DNA from: an uncultured Acetobacteraceae bacterium | GTDB lineage: Bacteria; Pseudomonadota; Alphaproteobacteria; Acetobacterales; Acetobacteraceae | DNA length: 47,874 bases | Direction of reading: 5' to 3' | NCBI GenBank assembly: GCA_903918315.1 | Contig: CAIXEA010000167.1 | Coordinates: forward strand, 1-47,874 | Part shown: piece by piece, positions 33,954-44,678 of the stretch | Position numbering within the stretch: the first letter of the stretch is position 1 | How the letters are laid out: the number at the start of each line of letters is the position of its first letter | Translations under genes and position numbers: made by a program | Notes under the pieces: model-generated | The model's input: only the letters and a program-made list of their open reading frames with translations | What the model was told of the DNA's origin: nothing | Database searches by the model: none

Positions 33954-34205
33954 ATGGGTGCGCAGCTGAACATCAAGAGTGAGGATGCCTACCGCATGGC
34001 CTCCCGCTTGTCCGAGATGACCGGCGACAGTCTGACCGCCGTCGTCACCAAGGCGCTGCAAGCGGAACTCGATCGGCGCGAACGCGACAAAGCCGCCGAG
34101 GTGGAACGCATGCTCGCCATGGGCCGGGAAATACGCGCCCATATGCGTGAGCCCGTTAGCTCCGATTTACGCGATCTCTATGACGATGATGGCATGCCGT
34201 TGTGA
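33954..34205 (+). CDS. vapB: VapB-family antitoxin
   Basis: An 83-residue antitoxin of the PSK/VapB (PF07704) type: the N-terminal GAQLNIKSEDAYRMASRLSE and DSLTAVVTKALQAELDRRE form the dimeric DNA-binding part, and the acidic C-terminal tail SSDLRDLYDDDGMPL would wrap the toxin. The ATG at 33954 has AAGG upstream. It overlaps vapC by 4 nt (GTGA). A short GGTA/TACC palindrome at about 33910-33921 could be its operator. Confidence 0.88.
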   Translation: MGAQLNIKSEDAYRMASRLSEMTGDSLTAVVTKALQAELDRRERDKAAEVERMLAMGREIRAHMREPVSSDLRDLYDDDGMPL

Positions 34206-34594
34206 TCATCGACGCGTCGGCTTTGTTGGCCATCGTTCTGGCGGAACCGGATGCCGCGCGGTATGCCGATGCCATCGCCGACACCGATCGGCGCCATATG
34301 CCCGCGATCAGTTGGTTCGAGGCGACGCTGCGTGTGGATCAAATGGGTGACCCGCACGCCATGAGGCGCTTCGACGATTTCGCCAGGAATTTCCGCATCG
34401 AAATCGTCCCGTTCACGGCAGACCATGCCCGGGAGGCCCGCCGGGCCCGCCGGCTGTACGGCAAACCGCACAAAGCGCAGCTCAATTACGCCGACTGTAT
34501 GGTCTATGGCGTTGCCAAACACGAACGCGAACCCCTGCTGTTCAAGGGCAACGACTTCTCCCAAACCGATATCGAACCCGCGTTAAAGGACTGA
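34202..34594 (+). CDS. vapC: VapC-family PIN-domain ribonuclease toxin
   Basis: A 130-residue PIN-domain protein. The conserved acidic residues are present: Asp4 in MIIDASALLAI, Glu in AISWFEATLRV, and two Asp in NYADCMVYGVAK and FKGNDFSQTDI. It should cleave RNA (often tRNA or rRNA) unless bound by VapB. The GTG start overlaps vapB. Only 2 nt separate its stop from the glyS ATG, and the glyS Shine-Dalgarno (AAGGA) lies within its last codons. Confidence 0.9.
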   Translation: MIIDASALLAIVLAEPDAARYADAIADTDRRHMPAISWFEATLRVDQMGDPHAMRRFDDFARNFRIEIVPFTADHAREARRARRLYGKPHKAQLNYADCMVYGVAKHEREPLLFKGNDFSQTDIEPALKD

Positions 34595-34596
34595 GC

Positions 34597-36654
34597 ATGC
34601 CCGCGTTTTTCCTGGAACTCTTCAGCGAGGAAATCCCCGCGCGCATGCAGGCCCGCGCCGCGGAGGACCTCGCGCGGCTGCTGACCGAGGCGCTGGCGCC
34701 GGTGTCCCCCTCCGCCATCCGCACCTTCTTCGGCCCCCGCCGCATCGCCTTGGCCGCCACCGTCACCGCCGGCGTCGAAGCGACCAGCACCACCGAACGC
34801 GGCCCGCGCGCCACGGCGCCAGAGCAGGCACTCGCCGGGTTCCTGCGCAAGCACGGCGCCTCGCGCGAACAGTTGCGGCAGGAGGGCGATTTCTGGGTCC
34901 TCGACAAAGCCGCCGCCGCGGTCTCCGCCGCCAGCCTGATCGCCGAGGCGGTGCCAGCGGTGCTGCGCCGCTTCCCCTGGCCAAAATCCATGCGCTGGGG
35001 CGGCAGCAGCGGCTTCATCTGGGTGCGCCCGCTGCGCCGCATCGTCTGCCTGCTGGATGGCGCGGTGGTGCCGTTCTCCTTGGCCGATGGCGCTGATGAC
35101 GGCCACGGCCTGGCGAGCAGCAATCTGACCGAGGGCCACCGCTTCCACGCCCCCGGCGCCTTCGCCGTGTCCTCCGCCGCCGACTGGCAGGCGCAACTCG
35201 CCGAACGCCATGTCCTGGTGGACGCGGCCGACCGCAAGCGCGTGATCGCGGCTGGTGTGGCCGAATTGGCGGCGGCGCAGGGCTGCACCGTCGTGGACGA
35301 TCCCGGCCTGGTGGATGAAGTCGCGGGTCTGGTCGAACGCCCGGTGCCGCTGCTCGGCCGCATTGCCGACGAGCATATGGATCTGCCGAGCGAGGTCATG
35401 CAGGTCTCCATGCGCGTCAACCAGCGCTACTTCGCCCTGCGCACCCCAGACAACAAAGCCGCGCCCTGGTTCGCCTTCGTGTCCAACATCGCGGCCGAGG
35501 ACGATGGCGCCCTGATCATCGCCGGTAACGAACGCGTGCTGCGCGCCCGCTTCTCCGACGCGCGGCATTTCTGGGACCTCGACCGCAAAATGCGGCTGGA
35601 AAGCCGGGTGCCGTCGCTGGATCACGTCACCTTCCAGGCGAAGCTCGGCACGCAGGGGGAGCGGGTGACGCGCCTCAAGCGCCTCGCCTCCATCATCGCC
35701 CCGCATGTCGACGCGCCGGCCGCCATGGCCGAACGCGCCGCCGAACTGGCGAAGGCCGATCTCGTCTCCGGCATGGTCGGGGAGTTCCCGGAATTGCAGG
35801 GGGTGATGGGCAGCTATTATGCGCTGCACGACGGCGAACCGGCCGAAGTCGCGGCTGCCATCCGCGAGCACTACGCCCCCCGTGGTCCGAACGAGGTCGC
35901 GCCGAGCGCCCCCGTCTCTATCGCCGTCGCCTTGGCTGACAAGCTGGATCAGCTGGTGGGCTTTTTCGCCATTGGCGAAAAGCCGACGGGCGGGGGCGAT
36001 CCCTACGCGCTGCGCCGCGCCGCCCTCGGCATCATCCGAATCATCCGCGAAAACCACCTGCGGGTCGGCCTTTTGACGCTGATCAATGCGGCCGGGGAGG
36101 GGTTCCATCATCCCGGCGTTCACCCCGTCCCGCCCACCGAAATCCTGGAATTCCTGGCCGAGCGGTTGCGGGTGCAACTGCGGGCGGAAGGGGCGCGCCA
36201 TGACGTGCTGACGGCGGTCTTCACCACCGGCTCCGACGACGACATCGTCCGCCTGCTGGCGCGCGCCAGCGCGGTGGCGGGGCTGCTCGGCACCGATGAC
36301 GGCACCAATCTGCTGACCGCCTACAAGCGGGCCGCGAATATTCTGCGCATCGAAGACCGCAAGGACGGGCCGCATACCGGGGAAACGGACCCGGCGCTGT
36401 CGCGCGAACCGGCGGAAGCGGGGCTGGAGCAGGCGCTGGCCGCCATGCACCACCTCGACCAGCAACTGGCGACGGAGGACTACGCGGGTGCCATGTCCAG
36501 CATGGCCGCCCTGCGCGGCCCGCTCGACACATTTTTCAAAGATGTCACCGTGAACGCGCCCGAACCCGAATTACGCCGCAATCGGCTGCGATTGCTGCAC
36601 CGGGTGCGTGCTACCATGGACCGTGTCGCCGATTTCTCCCGTATCGAAGGCTGA
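34597..36654 (+). CDS. glyS: Glycyl-tRNA synthetase beta subunit
   Basis: GlyS (685 aa) is the tRNA-binding, HD-domain-containing subunit of glycyl-tRNA synthetase. The start PAFFLELFSEEIPARMQARA, the segment FGPRRIALAATV, and LPSEVMQVSMRVNQRYFAL are diagnostic, and FPELQGVMGSYYALHDGE and KPTGGGDPYALRRAALGIIRI follow in order. The C-terminal anticodon-binding-like part is complete. Translation is probably coupled to vapC, whose stop is 2 nt upstream. ppdK follows after 11 nt. Confidence 0.97.
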   Translation: MPAFFLELFSEEIPARMQARAAEDLARLLTEALAPVSPSAIRTFFGPRRIALAATVTAGVEATSTTERGPRATAPEQALAGFLRKHGASREQLRQEGDFWVLDKAAAAVSAASLIAEAVPAVLRRFPWPKSMRWGGSSGFIWVRPLRRIVCLLDGAVVPFSLADGADDGHGLASSNLTEGHRFHAPGAFAVSSAADWQAQLAERHVLVDAADRKRVIAAGVAELAAAQGCTVVDDPGLVDEVAGLVERPVPLLGRIADEHMDLPSEVMQVSMRVNQRYFALRTPDNKAAPWFAFVSNIAAEDDGALIIAGNERVLRARFSDARHFWDLDRKMRLESRVPSLDHVTFQAKLGTQGERVTRLKRLASIIAPHVDAPAAMAERAAELAKADLVSGMVGEFPELQGVMGSYYALHDGEPAEVAAAIREHYAPRGPNEVAPSAPVSIAVALADKLDQLVGFFAIGEKPTGGGDPYALRRAALGIIRIIRENHLRVGLLTLINAAGEGFHHPGVHPVPPTEILEFLAERLRVQLRAEGARHDVLTAVFTTGSDDDIVRLLARASAVAGLLGTDDGTNLLTAYKRAANILRIEDRKDGPHTGETDPALSREPAEAGLEQALAAMHHLDQQLATEDYAGAMSSMAALRGPLDTFFKDVTVNAPEPELRRNRLRLLHRVRATMDRVADFSRIEG

Positions 36655-36665
36655 GCAGGATTGCC

Positions 36666-39335
<2,670 letters not shown>

Positions 39336-39340
39336 GTCGT

Positions 39341-39373
39341 GGGTGCGGTGGGGCGGCAGGCCGGGGCGCACCC
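39341..39373 (+). terminator. Possible terminator hairpin after ppdK
   Basis: GGGTGCG (39341-39347) and CGCACCC (39367-39373) can form a 7-bp GC-rich stem just after the ppdK stop, followed by TTCGACGGGGG with no U run. It may mark the end of the glyQ-ppdK unit, but without a U tract the call is weak. Confidence 0.3.
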
Positions 39374-39494
39374 TTCGACGGGGGTTCGCCGCCGTCGTGG
39401 CTTGCACTGAGCCGGGCCAGACCCGTCCGCTGTTCCCCATCCCTCCGGCGGTGTAGACAACACCCAACAACAAGACCCTTCGGAGGTTCCTTCC

Positions 39495-40703
39495 ATGCGC
39501 CGCACCGCGTTCGCCTGTCTGGCCACCCTGTCCCTGCTCGCTGCCCACCCGGCGGCCGCCGAACTCCCGGTCACCGTCAAGATCGGCGTCCTCAATGACA
39601 TGAGCGGTCCCTTCGCGGATCAGTCGGGGAAGGGATCGGTCGTGGCGGCCCAGATGGCGGCGGAGGATTTCGCCGCCGCCGGCGGTGGCGGCTTCAAGGT
39701 GGAGATCCTCTCAGGCGATCATCAGAACAAGCCCGATATCGGCGCGGCGATCGTGCGGGAATGGATCGATCGCGACGGCGTGGCGGCGGTCGCGGATTCC
39801 GTGAACTCCGGCGTGGCCTTCGCGATCAACCAGGTGATCGCGGACAAGAACCGCACCTTCCTGGCCACCAATGTCGGGTCGTCGGATCTGACCGGCAAAT
39901 TCTGCCAACCCACGACGGTGCAATGGACCATGGACAGCTGGGCCATGGGCAGCGCCGCGGCCCGGGCGATGATGCAGGCGGGGGGCGATTCCTGGTTCTT
40001 CATCTCCTTCGATTACGGATTCGGTACCGCCTTGCAGCGTGACGCCACCAACATGCTCGAAAAGCTCGGCGGCAAGGCGCTCGGCTCGGTGAAACACCCG
40101 CTCGGTGCGCCGGACTTCTCATCCTATCTGCTGCAGGCCCAGTCCTCCGGCGCCAAGGTCATCGGCCTCGCCGATACCGGTACCGATCTGATCAGCGTGG
40201 TGAAACAGGCGGCGGAATTCGGGGTCACGCCGAAGCAGCGGCTGGATGCGCTCTTCGCACTGATCGTCGACATCGATGCCATCGGGCTGAAATCGGCGCA
40301 GGGCATGATCGTGACGGAGGCGTTCTATTGGAACCTGAATGACGACACCCGCGCCTTCGGCCGCCGCTTCGCCCAGCGGTTCGGCGACAAGATGCCGACA
40401 TCCAACCAGGCGGGCGTGTATTCGCAGGTGCTGGCCTATCTGAACGTCGTCAAGGCGGCGAAAACCATCGAAGGGGACAAGGTCGTCGCCGAATTCCGCC
40501 GCGCCCCCATCGCCGACAAATTGCTGGGGCCGGTGACGGTGCGCCAGGACGGCCGGGCGGTGCACGCCATGCACGTGTTCCGGGTGAAGGCGCCCGAGCA
40601 ATCCAAAAGCCGCTGGGATGTGTATGAAGAGGTCACCACCATCCCGGCCGCCGACGCGTTCCGGCCGCTGGCCGAGGGCGGCTGCAAACTGGTGACCCCG
40701 TAA
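39495..40703 (+). CDS. Periplasmic substrate-binding protein of the branched-chain amino acid ABC type
   Basis: A 402-residue LivK-like binding protein. The signal peptide is MRRTAFACLATLSLLAAHPAAA, with cleavage before ELPVTVKIGVLNDMSGPFAD, the typical first strand of type I periplasmic binding proteins. GGGFKVEILSGDHQNKPDIG and WFFISFDYGFGTALQ are also characteristic. GGAGG lies 8 nt before the ATG. No permease or ATPase gene is adjacent. The next two genes encode a two-part ThDP decarboxylase, so the ligand may be an organic acid that this enzyme decarboxylates. Confidence 0.9.
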   Translation: MRRTAFACLATLSLLAAHPAAAELPVTVKIGVLNDMSGPFADQSGKGSVVAAQMAAEDFAAAGGGGFKVEILSGDHQNKPDIGAAIVREWIDRDGVAAVADSVNSGVAFAINQVIADKNRTFLATNVGSSDLTGKFCQPTTVQWTMDSWAMGSAAARAMMQAGGDSWFFISFDYGFGTALQRDATNMLEKLGGKALGSVKHPLGAPDFSSYLLQAQSSGAKVIGLADTGTDLISVVKQAAEFGVTPKQRLDALFALIVDIDAIGLKSAQGMIVTEAFYWNLNDDTRAFGRRFAQRFGDKMPTSNQAGVYSQVLAYLNVVKAAKTIEGDKVVAEFRRAPIADKLLGPVTVRQDGRAVHAMHVFRVKAPEQSKSRWDVYEEVTTIPAADAFRPLAEGGCKLVTP

Positions 40704-40714
40704 GGAGCAAGCGC

Positions 40715-41230
40715 ATGACCGACGCCCCGACCTGGCCGGATGACCTGTACGACCTGCTGCGATCCGCCAATGTCACCCAGTTCGCCTATGTCCCCGATGC
40801 CGGCCACAAGGTGCTGATCAACCGGTCTTTGGCCGATGATAACGCTCACTCCATCCCTCTGACGACCGAGGAAGAGGGCGTTGCCCTCGCCGCGGGGGCT
40901 GATCTTGGCGGGCAGCGGGCGGTGCTGCTGATGCAGTCCTCGGGCGTCGGAAACTGCATCAATCTGCTGTCGCTGATTGCCGGCTGCCGCTTTCCCTTGC
41001 TGACCCTGATCTCCATGCGCGGCGACTTTGGGGAGGGTAATGCCTGGCAGTTCCCCATGGGCCAGGCGACCGAACCGGTGCTGAAGGCGATGGGCGTCAT
41101 CGTGCTGCGCGCGGATGCGCCGGCTGATGTGATTCCCACCGTCAGTGCCGCCATCACCATGGCGTTCCAGTCCGGTCAGGCCGTGGCCGTGCTGCTCGGC
41201 CAGCGCCTGATTGGCGCCAAGCAGTTTTAA
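40715..41230 (+). CDS. ThDP-dependent decarboxylase, alpha (PYR-domain) subunit
   Basis: A 171-residue protein like the alpha subunit of sulfopyruvate or phosphonopyruvate decarboxylase. It is the pyrimidine-binding half of a thiamine diphosphate enzyme: FAYVPDAGHKVLINR, then PLTTEEEGVALAAGADLGGQ with the catalytic Glu, then LLMQSSGVGNCINLLSL. AAGGAG lies 7 nt before the ATG. The beta subunit follows after 15 nt. The substrate is a 2-oxo acid, but which one cannot be read from the sequence. Confidence 0.82.
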   Translation: MTDAPTWPDDLYDLLRSANVTQFAYVPDAGHKVLINRSLADDNAHSIPLTTEEEGVALAAGADLGGQRAVLLMQSSGVGNCINLLSLIAGCRFPLLTLISMRGDFGEGNAWQFPMGQATEPVLKAMGVIVLRADAPADVIPTVSAAITMAFQSGQAVAVLLGQRLIGAKQF

Positions 41231-41245
41231 GCGGGGAGATCCATC

Positions 41246-41857
41246 ATGGCGCGATTGAACAAGCTGCAAATGTCGTCCCTGCCCGACGCGGTCTTGGACC
41301 GCCGGCAGGCCGTGCCGGCGCTGATTGAAAATCCCTCCGACTTCCTGATCGTGACCGGTCTGGCCGGCACGGCGCAGGAGCTGACGGCGCTCACCAACAA
41401 CGCCCCCAACGTCTTCGGCATGGGCGGTGCGATGGGTGCCGCGCTCATGACCGGCCTGGGCCTGGCGTTGGCCCAGCCCAAGCGGCGGGTGCTGGTGGTC
41501 AGCGGCGATGGCGACATGCTCATGAGCGTGGGCGGATTGGCCACCATCGCCTTGCAGAACCCGCCCAACATGGCCGTGATCTGCGTCGATAACGGCCATT
41601 ATGGGGAAACGGGGAACCAGGACAGCCACACCGGTCTGGGGGTGCGGTTGGATACGATCGCCGCCGGGTCCGGCTTTCCGGTGGTGCACACCATCAACAC
41701 CGAAGCCGAATTGCAGGAGGGCCGGCGCCTGTTGCGGGAAGGAACGGGGCTCAGCTTCATTCTGCTGCGGGTCAAGGAAGGCCCTCCGAACCGGATCAAG
41801 CGCAATCTCGTGCCGCATGTCGAGCGGGACCGCTTCCGCAAAGCCCTGCTGGGATAA
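41246..41857 (+). CDS. ThDP-dependent decarboxylase, beta (PP-domain) subunit
   Basis: A 203-residue diphosphate-binding half of the enzyme above. The ThDP motif is clear: [20 protein letters not shown] (the GDG start) through to [31 protein letters not shown] precedes it, as in sulfopyruvate decarboxylase beta subunits. GGGGAG lies 8 nt before the ATG. With the alpha subunit it should form one active site at the subunit interface. It ends convergently with the metallopeptidase gene, a palindromic element lying between. Confidence 0.85.
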   Translation: MARLNKLQMSSLPDAVLDRRQAVPALIENPSDFLIVTGLAGTAQELTALTNNAPNVFGMGGAMGAALMTGLGLALAQPKRRVLVVSGDGDMLMSVGGLATIALQNPPNMAVICVDNGHYGETGNQDSHTGLGVRLDTIAAGSGFPVVHTINTEAELQEGRRLLREGTGLSFILLRVKEGPPNRIKRNLVPHVERDRFRKALLG

Positions 41858-41943
41858 AAGCCAGTCGTAAGCGGGCGTGCCCGTACCGTGTTCACACATC
41901 GTGGAAACGAAAATTCGTAAGCCAAACAAAGGGACTTCTAACA

Positions 41944-42022
41944 CGTCATGGCCCGGCTTGTCCGGGCCACCGCCGCCCGCACCCTGCCGCGATAGGTAGC
42001 CCGGACAACCCGGGCCATGACG
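41944..42022. repeat. 79-bp palindromic repeat element, complete copy
   Basis: The ends are 24-bp inverted arms (41944-41967 and 41999-42022) that begin CGTCATGGCCCGG and match at 23 of 24 positions. Each arm also folds on itself (GGCCCGG/CCGGGCC around cTTGT). The reverse complement matches the partial copy at the right edge of the window, including the interior ACCTATCGCGGCA-x-GGTGCGG. It lies between two convergent genes. The form is that of a REP/REPIN-type or MITE-like dispersed element. Confidence 0.8.
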
Positions 42023-42084
42023 GTGTGGAGCAGCGCCAGCAAAAATCGTTCCCGCGATGTGTGAATCCAGGAGGGCGGCCCCGC

Positions 42085-42504
42085 TTACGCCATGTCCTGT
42101 TCGATGGTGTCGATCTCGGCATCGCTGAAGCCGAAATGGTGCGCGATCTCATGGATCACCACATTCCGCACCAGCCCGTACAGGTCCACGCCCGTCTCGA
42201 TCCATTCCAGCAGGATCGGCTCCCGGTAGAGGAAGATCAGATCGGGCTCGCGGGCGTTGTCCATCACGCTGCGCTCGGTCATCGGCGTGCCGTGATACAG
42301 GCCCGTCAGGTCCCAGCCGGATTCGATGTCCAGATCGTCCAGGGTCTGCTCGTCGGGCATATCCTCCACGGTGATGCCGACCCCGCGCACGTGCTGAGCG
42401 AGACGGAGGGGGATGGTGGCCAGGGCGCGCTCCGCCATATCGGCGATGTCGTCGATGCTGGGGGGCGGGCCGAAAATGGGGATGGGATTACGCAGGTCGC
42501 TCAT
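42085..42504 (-). CDS. Zincin-like metallopeptidase family protein
   Basis: A 139-residue protein of the minimal zincin-like family (PF06262). The zinc-binding motif is [13 protein letters not shown] (His-Glu-x-x-His plus a downstream Asp). [13 protein letters not shown] and the preceding [14 protein letters not shown] are family features. There is no signal peptide. Proteolytic activity has rarely been shown for this family. It is convergent with the decarboxylase genes and divergent from the pterin dehydratase gene. Confidence 0.88.
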   Translation of the reverse strand: MSDLRNPIPIFGPPPSIDDIADMAERALATIPLRLAQHVRGVGITVEDMPDEQTLDDLDIESGWDLTGLYHGTPMTERSVMDNAREPDLIFLYREPILLEWIETGVDLYGLVRNVVIHEIAHHFGFSDAEIDTIEQDMA

Positions 42505-42570
42505 GCGAGTATCCGGTGCAGTGTCCGGGCCGCGCGGTCAAGCGGGATCGCGATGACAGGGAGTCAAGCC

Positions 42571-42861
42571 ATGCGCCCTTTGCTGACCGCGGTTGAACGT
42601 GCCGCGCTGGCCACCACCCTGCCAGCCTGGTCCCTGGCCGATGACGGCGGGTCGATCGAGCGGGAATTGCGCTTCAAGGATTTCAGCGAAGCCTGGGGCT
42701 TCATGACCCGCGTGGCCTTGCTGGCGGACAGGCTGGACCACCACCCGAATTGGTCCAACGTGTGGAACACGGTCCGCATCGCTCTGACGACCCATGATTC
42801 CGGTGGGCTGACGAAGCAGGATCTGCGCCTGGCCGCGGCGATCGATGCGTTGCTGGCGTGA
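42571..42861 (+). CDS. 4a-hydroxytetrahydrobiopterin (pterin-4a-carbinolamine) dehydratase
   Basis: A 96-residue PCD/DCoH-type protein. The catalytic pattern [28 protein letters not shown] (residues about 54-81) carries the paired His and the third His; [18 protein letters not shown] precedes it. The enzyme dehydrates the 4a-carbinolamine cofactor after aromatic amino acid hydroxylation; many bacteria have it without the hydroxylase nearby, as here. GGGAG lies upstream of the ATG. It overlaps the MmcB gene by 4 nt (GTGA). Confidence 0.92.
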   Translation: MRPLLTAVERAALATTLPAWSLADDGGSIERELRFKDFSEAWGFMTRVALLADRLDHHPNWSNVWNTVRIALTTHDSGGLTKQDLRLAAAIDALLA

Positions 42862-43328
42862 TACCGGTCAGCGACGCGCATCGCGCCGGGCTGATCCGGC
42901 GGGCCACGGCCCGGCTGTGCCTGCGCCTTGGCTGGGCGCCTTTGCATGAGGTGGCGCTGCCGAACGGGCGCCGCGCCGACGTCCTGGCTCTGCGGCCGGA
43001 TGGCGGCTTCGCCTGCATCGAGGTCAAATCCGGCCCCCGCGACTTCCTGAGCGACACCAAATGGCCAGACTATCGCGCGTTCAGCGATGCGCTGTTCTTC
43101 GCGGTGGATCAGGATTTTCCGTTGGATCTGTTGCCGATGGAGGCCGGACTGATCGTGGCGGTCGGGCTGGAGGCGGAGCTGTTGCGGGACGCCCCCGCCC
43201 ATAGCCTGACGCCGGCGCGCCGTCGCGCCCAGTTGCAGCGCTTTGCCATGCTGGCGGCGGCACGGCTGGCCGCGAAGGAGGATCCCACCGGTGCGGCCGA
43301 TCTGCGCGCGGCGCTGCGACCAGAATAG
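42858..43328 (+). CDS. mmcB: MmcB-family DNA repair protein
   Basis: A 156-residue putative nuclease-fold protein. The restriction-endonuclease-like core is visible in [20 protein letters not shown] (Asp...Glu-x-Lys) followed by [20 protein letters not shown]. In Caulobacter, MmcB is an SOS-induced protein needed for resistance to mitomycin C. The GTG start overlaps the dehydratase gene. No LexA box (GTTC-N7-GTTC) is evident before the pair. Confidence 0.88.
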   Translation: MIPVSDAHRAGLIRRATARLCLRLGWAPLHEVALPNGRRADVLALRPDGGFACIEVKSGPRDFLSDTKWPDYRAFSDALFFAVDQDFPLDLLPMEAGLIVAVGLEAELLRDAPAHSLTPARRRAQLQRFAMLAAARLAAKEDPTGAADLRAALRPE

Positions 43329-43362
43329 ACGGCGCTTGCGGCGCAGACCCATTTATTGCTAA

Positions 43363-43377
43363 CGTGATTTTATCACG
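43363..43377. promoter_or_regulatory. Perfect palindrome upstream of the ADP-ribosyltransferase-like gene
   Basis: CGTGAT-TTT-ATCACG is a perfect 6-bp inverted repeat with a 3-nt spacer in a short AT-rich island, 40 bp before the ATG. The half-site TGAT/ATCA recalls FNR-type sites but the spacer is one base too short. It could be an operator for an unidentified regulator. Confidence 0.35.
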
Positions 43378-43416
43378 CCCAGGTCAAAGGGCCTCTGGAA
43401 AGGTTGGTCAGACAGC

Positions 43417-44613
43417 ATGGCGCCTCCACCAGACCCACCAGATCCGCCGCCGCCGATGATCCCGTCAGGTGTGAACCTGCTGCAAGGGCCGATTATCAAC
43501 GCGCCGCCATTGGCGCCGGGGAGGGCACCGCCCCGTCCCGGTGGGCCGGGCGCAGTCGTGGCGCCGACACCGCAGGAACGCCGCCAGGGTCAGAAAATCG
43601 ATACGGTCTGTAAGCGCCTGCCCGGCGTCCTGCCTCGGCTGTGCTTCAGCCAATATGGCGATGAGATGCTGCTGCAGGGCCCCAATCCCGTGACGCAGCA
43701 GATGGCGGAGCGGTTGCTGACAGCCCTGAGCGCCACGCCGCTGGGCAACAATGATTGGAAAACGGTGACGGACGGCTGCACCGTCCGCCAGTTCCGCGCC
43801 ATGACGGCGGCGGAGCAGATTGCCCTGATCAATTCGATCTGGAACCGCCTGGCCTCCGCCCATGCCTTTGAAACGCCCACGGAAGATATGACCGATCCCG
43901 CCGGAGACATCCCGGCCAATGACCGTGATCCGTTGCCGAGCTCGTGGTGCCCGACCCAGCCGGGCGGCACAGTCTATCGGAAACGCCTGACCGGCCGCCG
44001 CCCCTGGCGGGAGCTTGGGATCGGCTTCCGGATCGATGGCGGCGACCAAGGCGCGATCACCCGCAACACCACCAACGGCTTCACCCAGCAAAGGCTGGTC
44101 CGGCCGTTCATGCTGGGCACACGCGGGCAGGAGATCGATGGCACCGTCCTGATGGATCAGACCCAGGCCCGGGTCTGGACCGGCAATCGCGACATCTTCA
44201 ACGAAACGGCGGTGTGCGTCAGCCGCAATTTCTTCGGCGCCACGGCCTTCCCGGAACGTGAGACCGATCACAAGGGCCAGGAGGGCAGTTACCTTTGGGC
44301 CGTCAACTGCGCCGGACTACGCGGTTTCGACACGGAGGGGTATCAGATCGGCCTCGGCAATGCGAGCCAGTGGCGCCCGGGCGAAAAGGCGTTCGCGTCG
44401 ATCCCGGCCGACCGTGTGGTGGGTTATGTGCGCATCCAACGCCGTGGCGCACCCGCGACCGGCGGGTGGCGGTTCGACATTGCCACCGATGCCAACTGGA
44501 CCTTCACAGGCAGCGCTCTGACCGTGGGGCAGCGCACCTATATGATCGATGAGTTGAACGCCTGGCGCGGCCGGCATGTGATCGACGCGCGCTACGACTT
44601 CGCGACCGCCTGA
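43417..44613 (+). CDS. Protein with a cholera-toxin-type ADP-ribosyltransferase-like C-terminal domain
   Basis: 398 residues of no familiar full-length family. Residues 1-52 are Pro-rich and there is no signal peptide. A helical region follows (about 60-150). From 185 on the order of elements recalls R-S-E ADP-ribosyltransferases: TVYRKRLTGRRPW (Arg in the NAD-binding strand, 185-197), CVSRNFFGATAF (267-278, where toxins have Ser-Thr-Ser), a strand YLWAVNC (292-298), and PGEKAFASIPADRVVGYVRI (321-340), which parallels the E-x-E...Gly-Ile-Pro...Ile-x-Gly-(Trp/Tyr)-x-Arg segment of cholera toxin A. Only one Glu (323) is present where E-x-E is expected, so activity is doubtful. The gene stands alone. 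Assignment is by eye and needs a structure comparison. Confidence 0.55.
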   Translation: MAPPPDPPDPPPPMIPSGVNLLQGPIINAPPLAPGRAPPRPGGPGAVVAPTPQERRQGQKIDTVCKRLPGVLPRLCFSQYGDEMLLQGPNPVTQQMAERLLTALSATPLGNNDWKTVTDGCTVRQFRAMTAAEQIALINSIWNRLASAHAFETPTEDMTDPAGDIPANDRDPLPSSWCPTQPGGTVYRKRLTGRRPWRELGIGFRIDGGDQGAITRNTTNGFTQQRLVRPFMLGTRGQEIDGTVLMDQTQARVWTGNRDIFNETAVCVSRNFFGATAFPERETDHKGQEGSYLWAVNCAGLRGFDTEGYQIGLGNASQWRPGEKAFASIPADRVVGYVRIQRRGAPATGGWRFDIATDANWTFTGSALTVGQRTYMIDELNAWRGRHVIDARYDFATA

Positions 44614-44678
44614 ACCAGGCCGCGGATGATCGAATGTGGGATCTGGCTTAAGGTCTCGTTCCACGAGAGGGCATTGAC

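Noticed and set aside
34504-36465. 653-codon minus-strand open frame opposite glyS
   Set aside because: It is antisense to glyS with no recognisable motif.
42478-42571. LexA box before the pterin dehydratase-mmcB pair
   Set aside because: mmcB is SOS-controlled in Caulobacter, but no GTTC-N7-GTTC pattern is present here.
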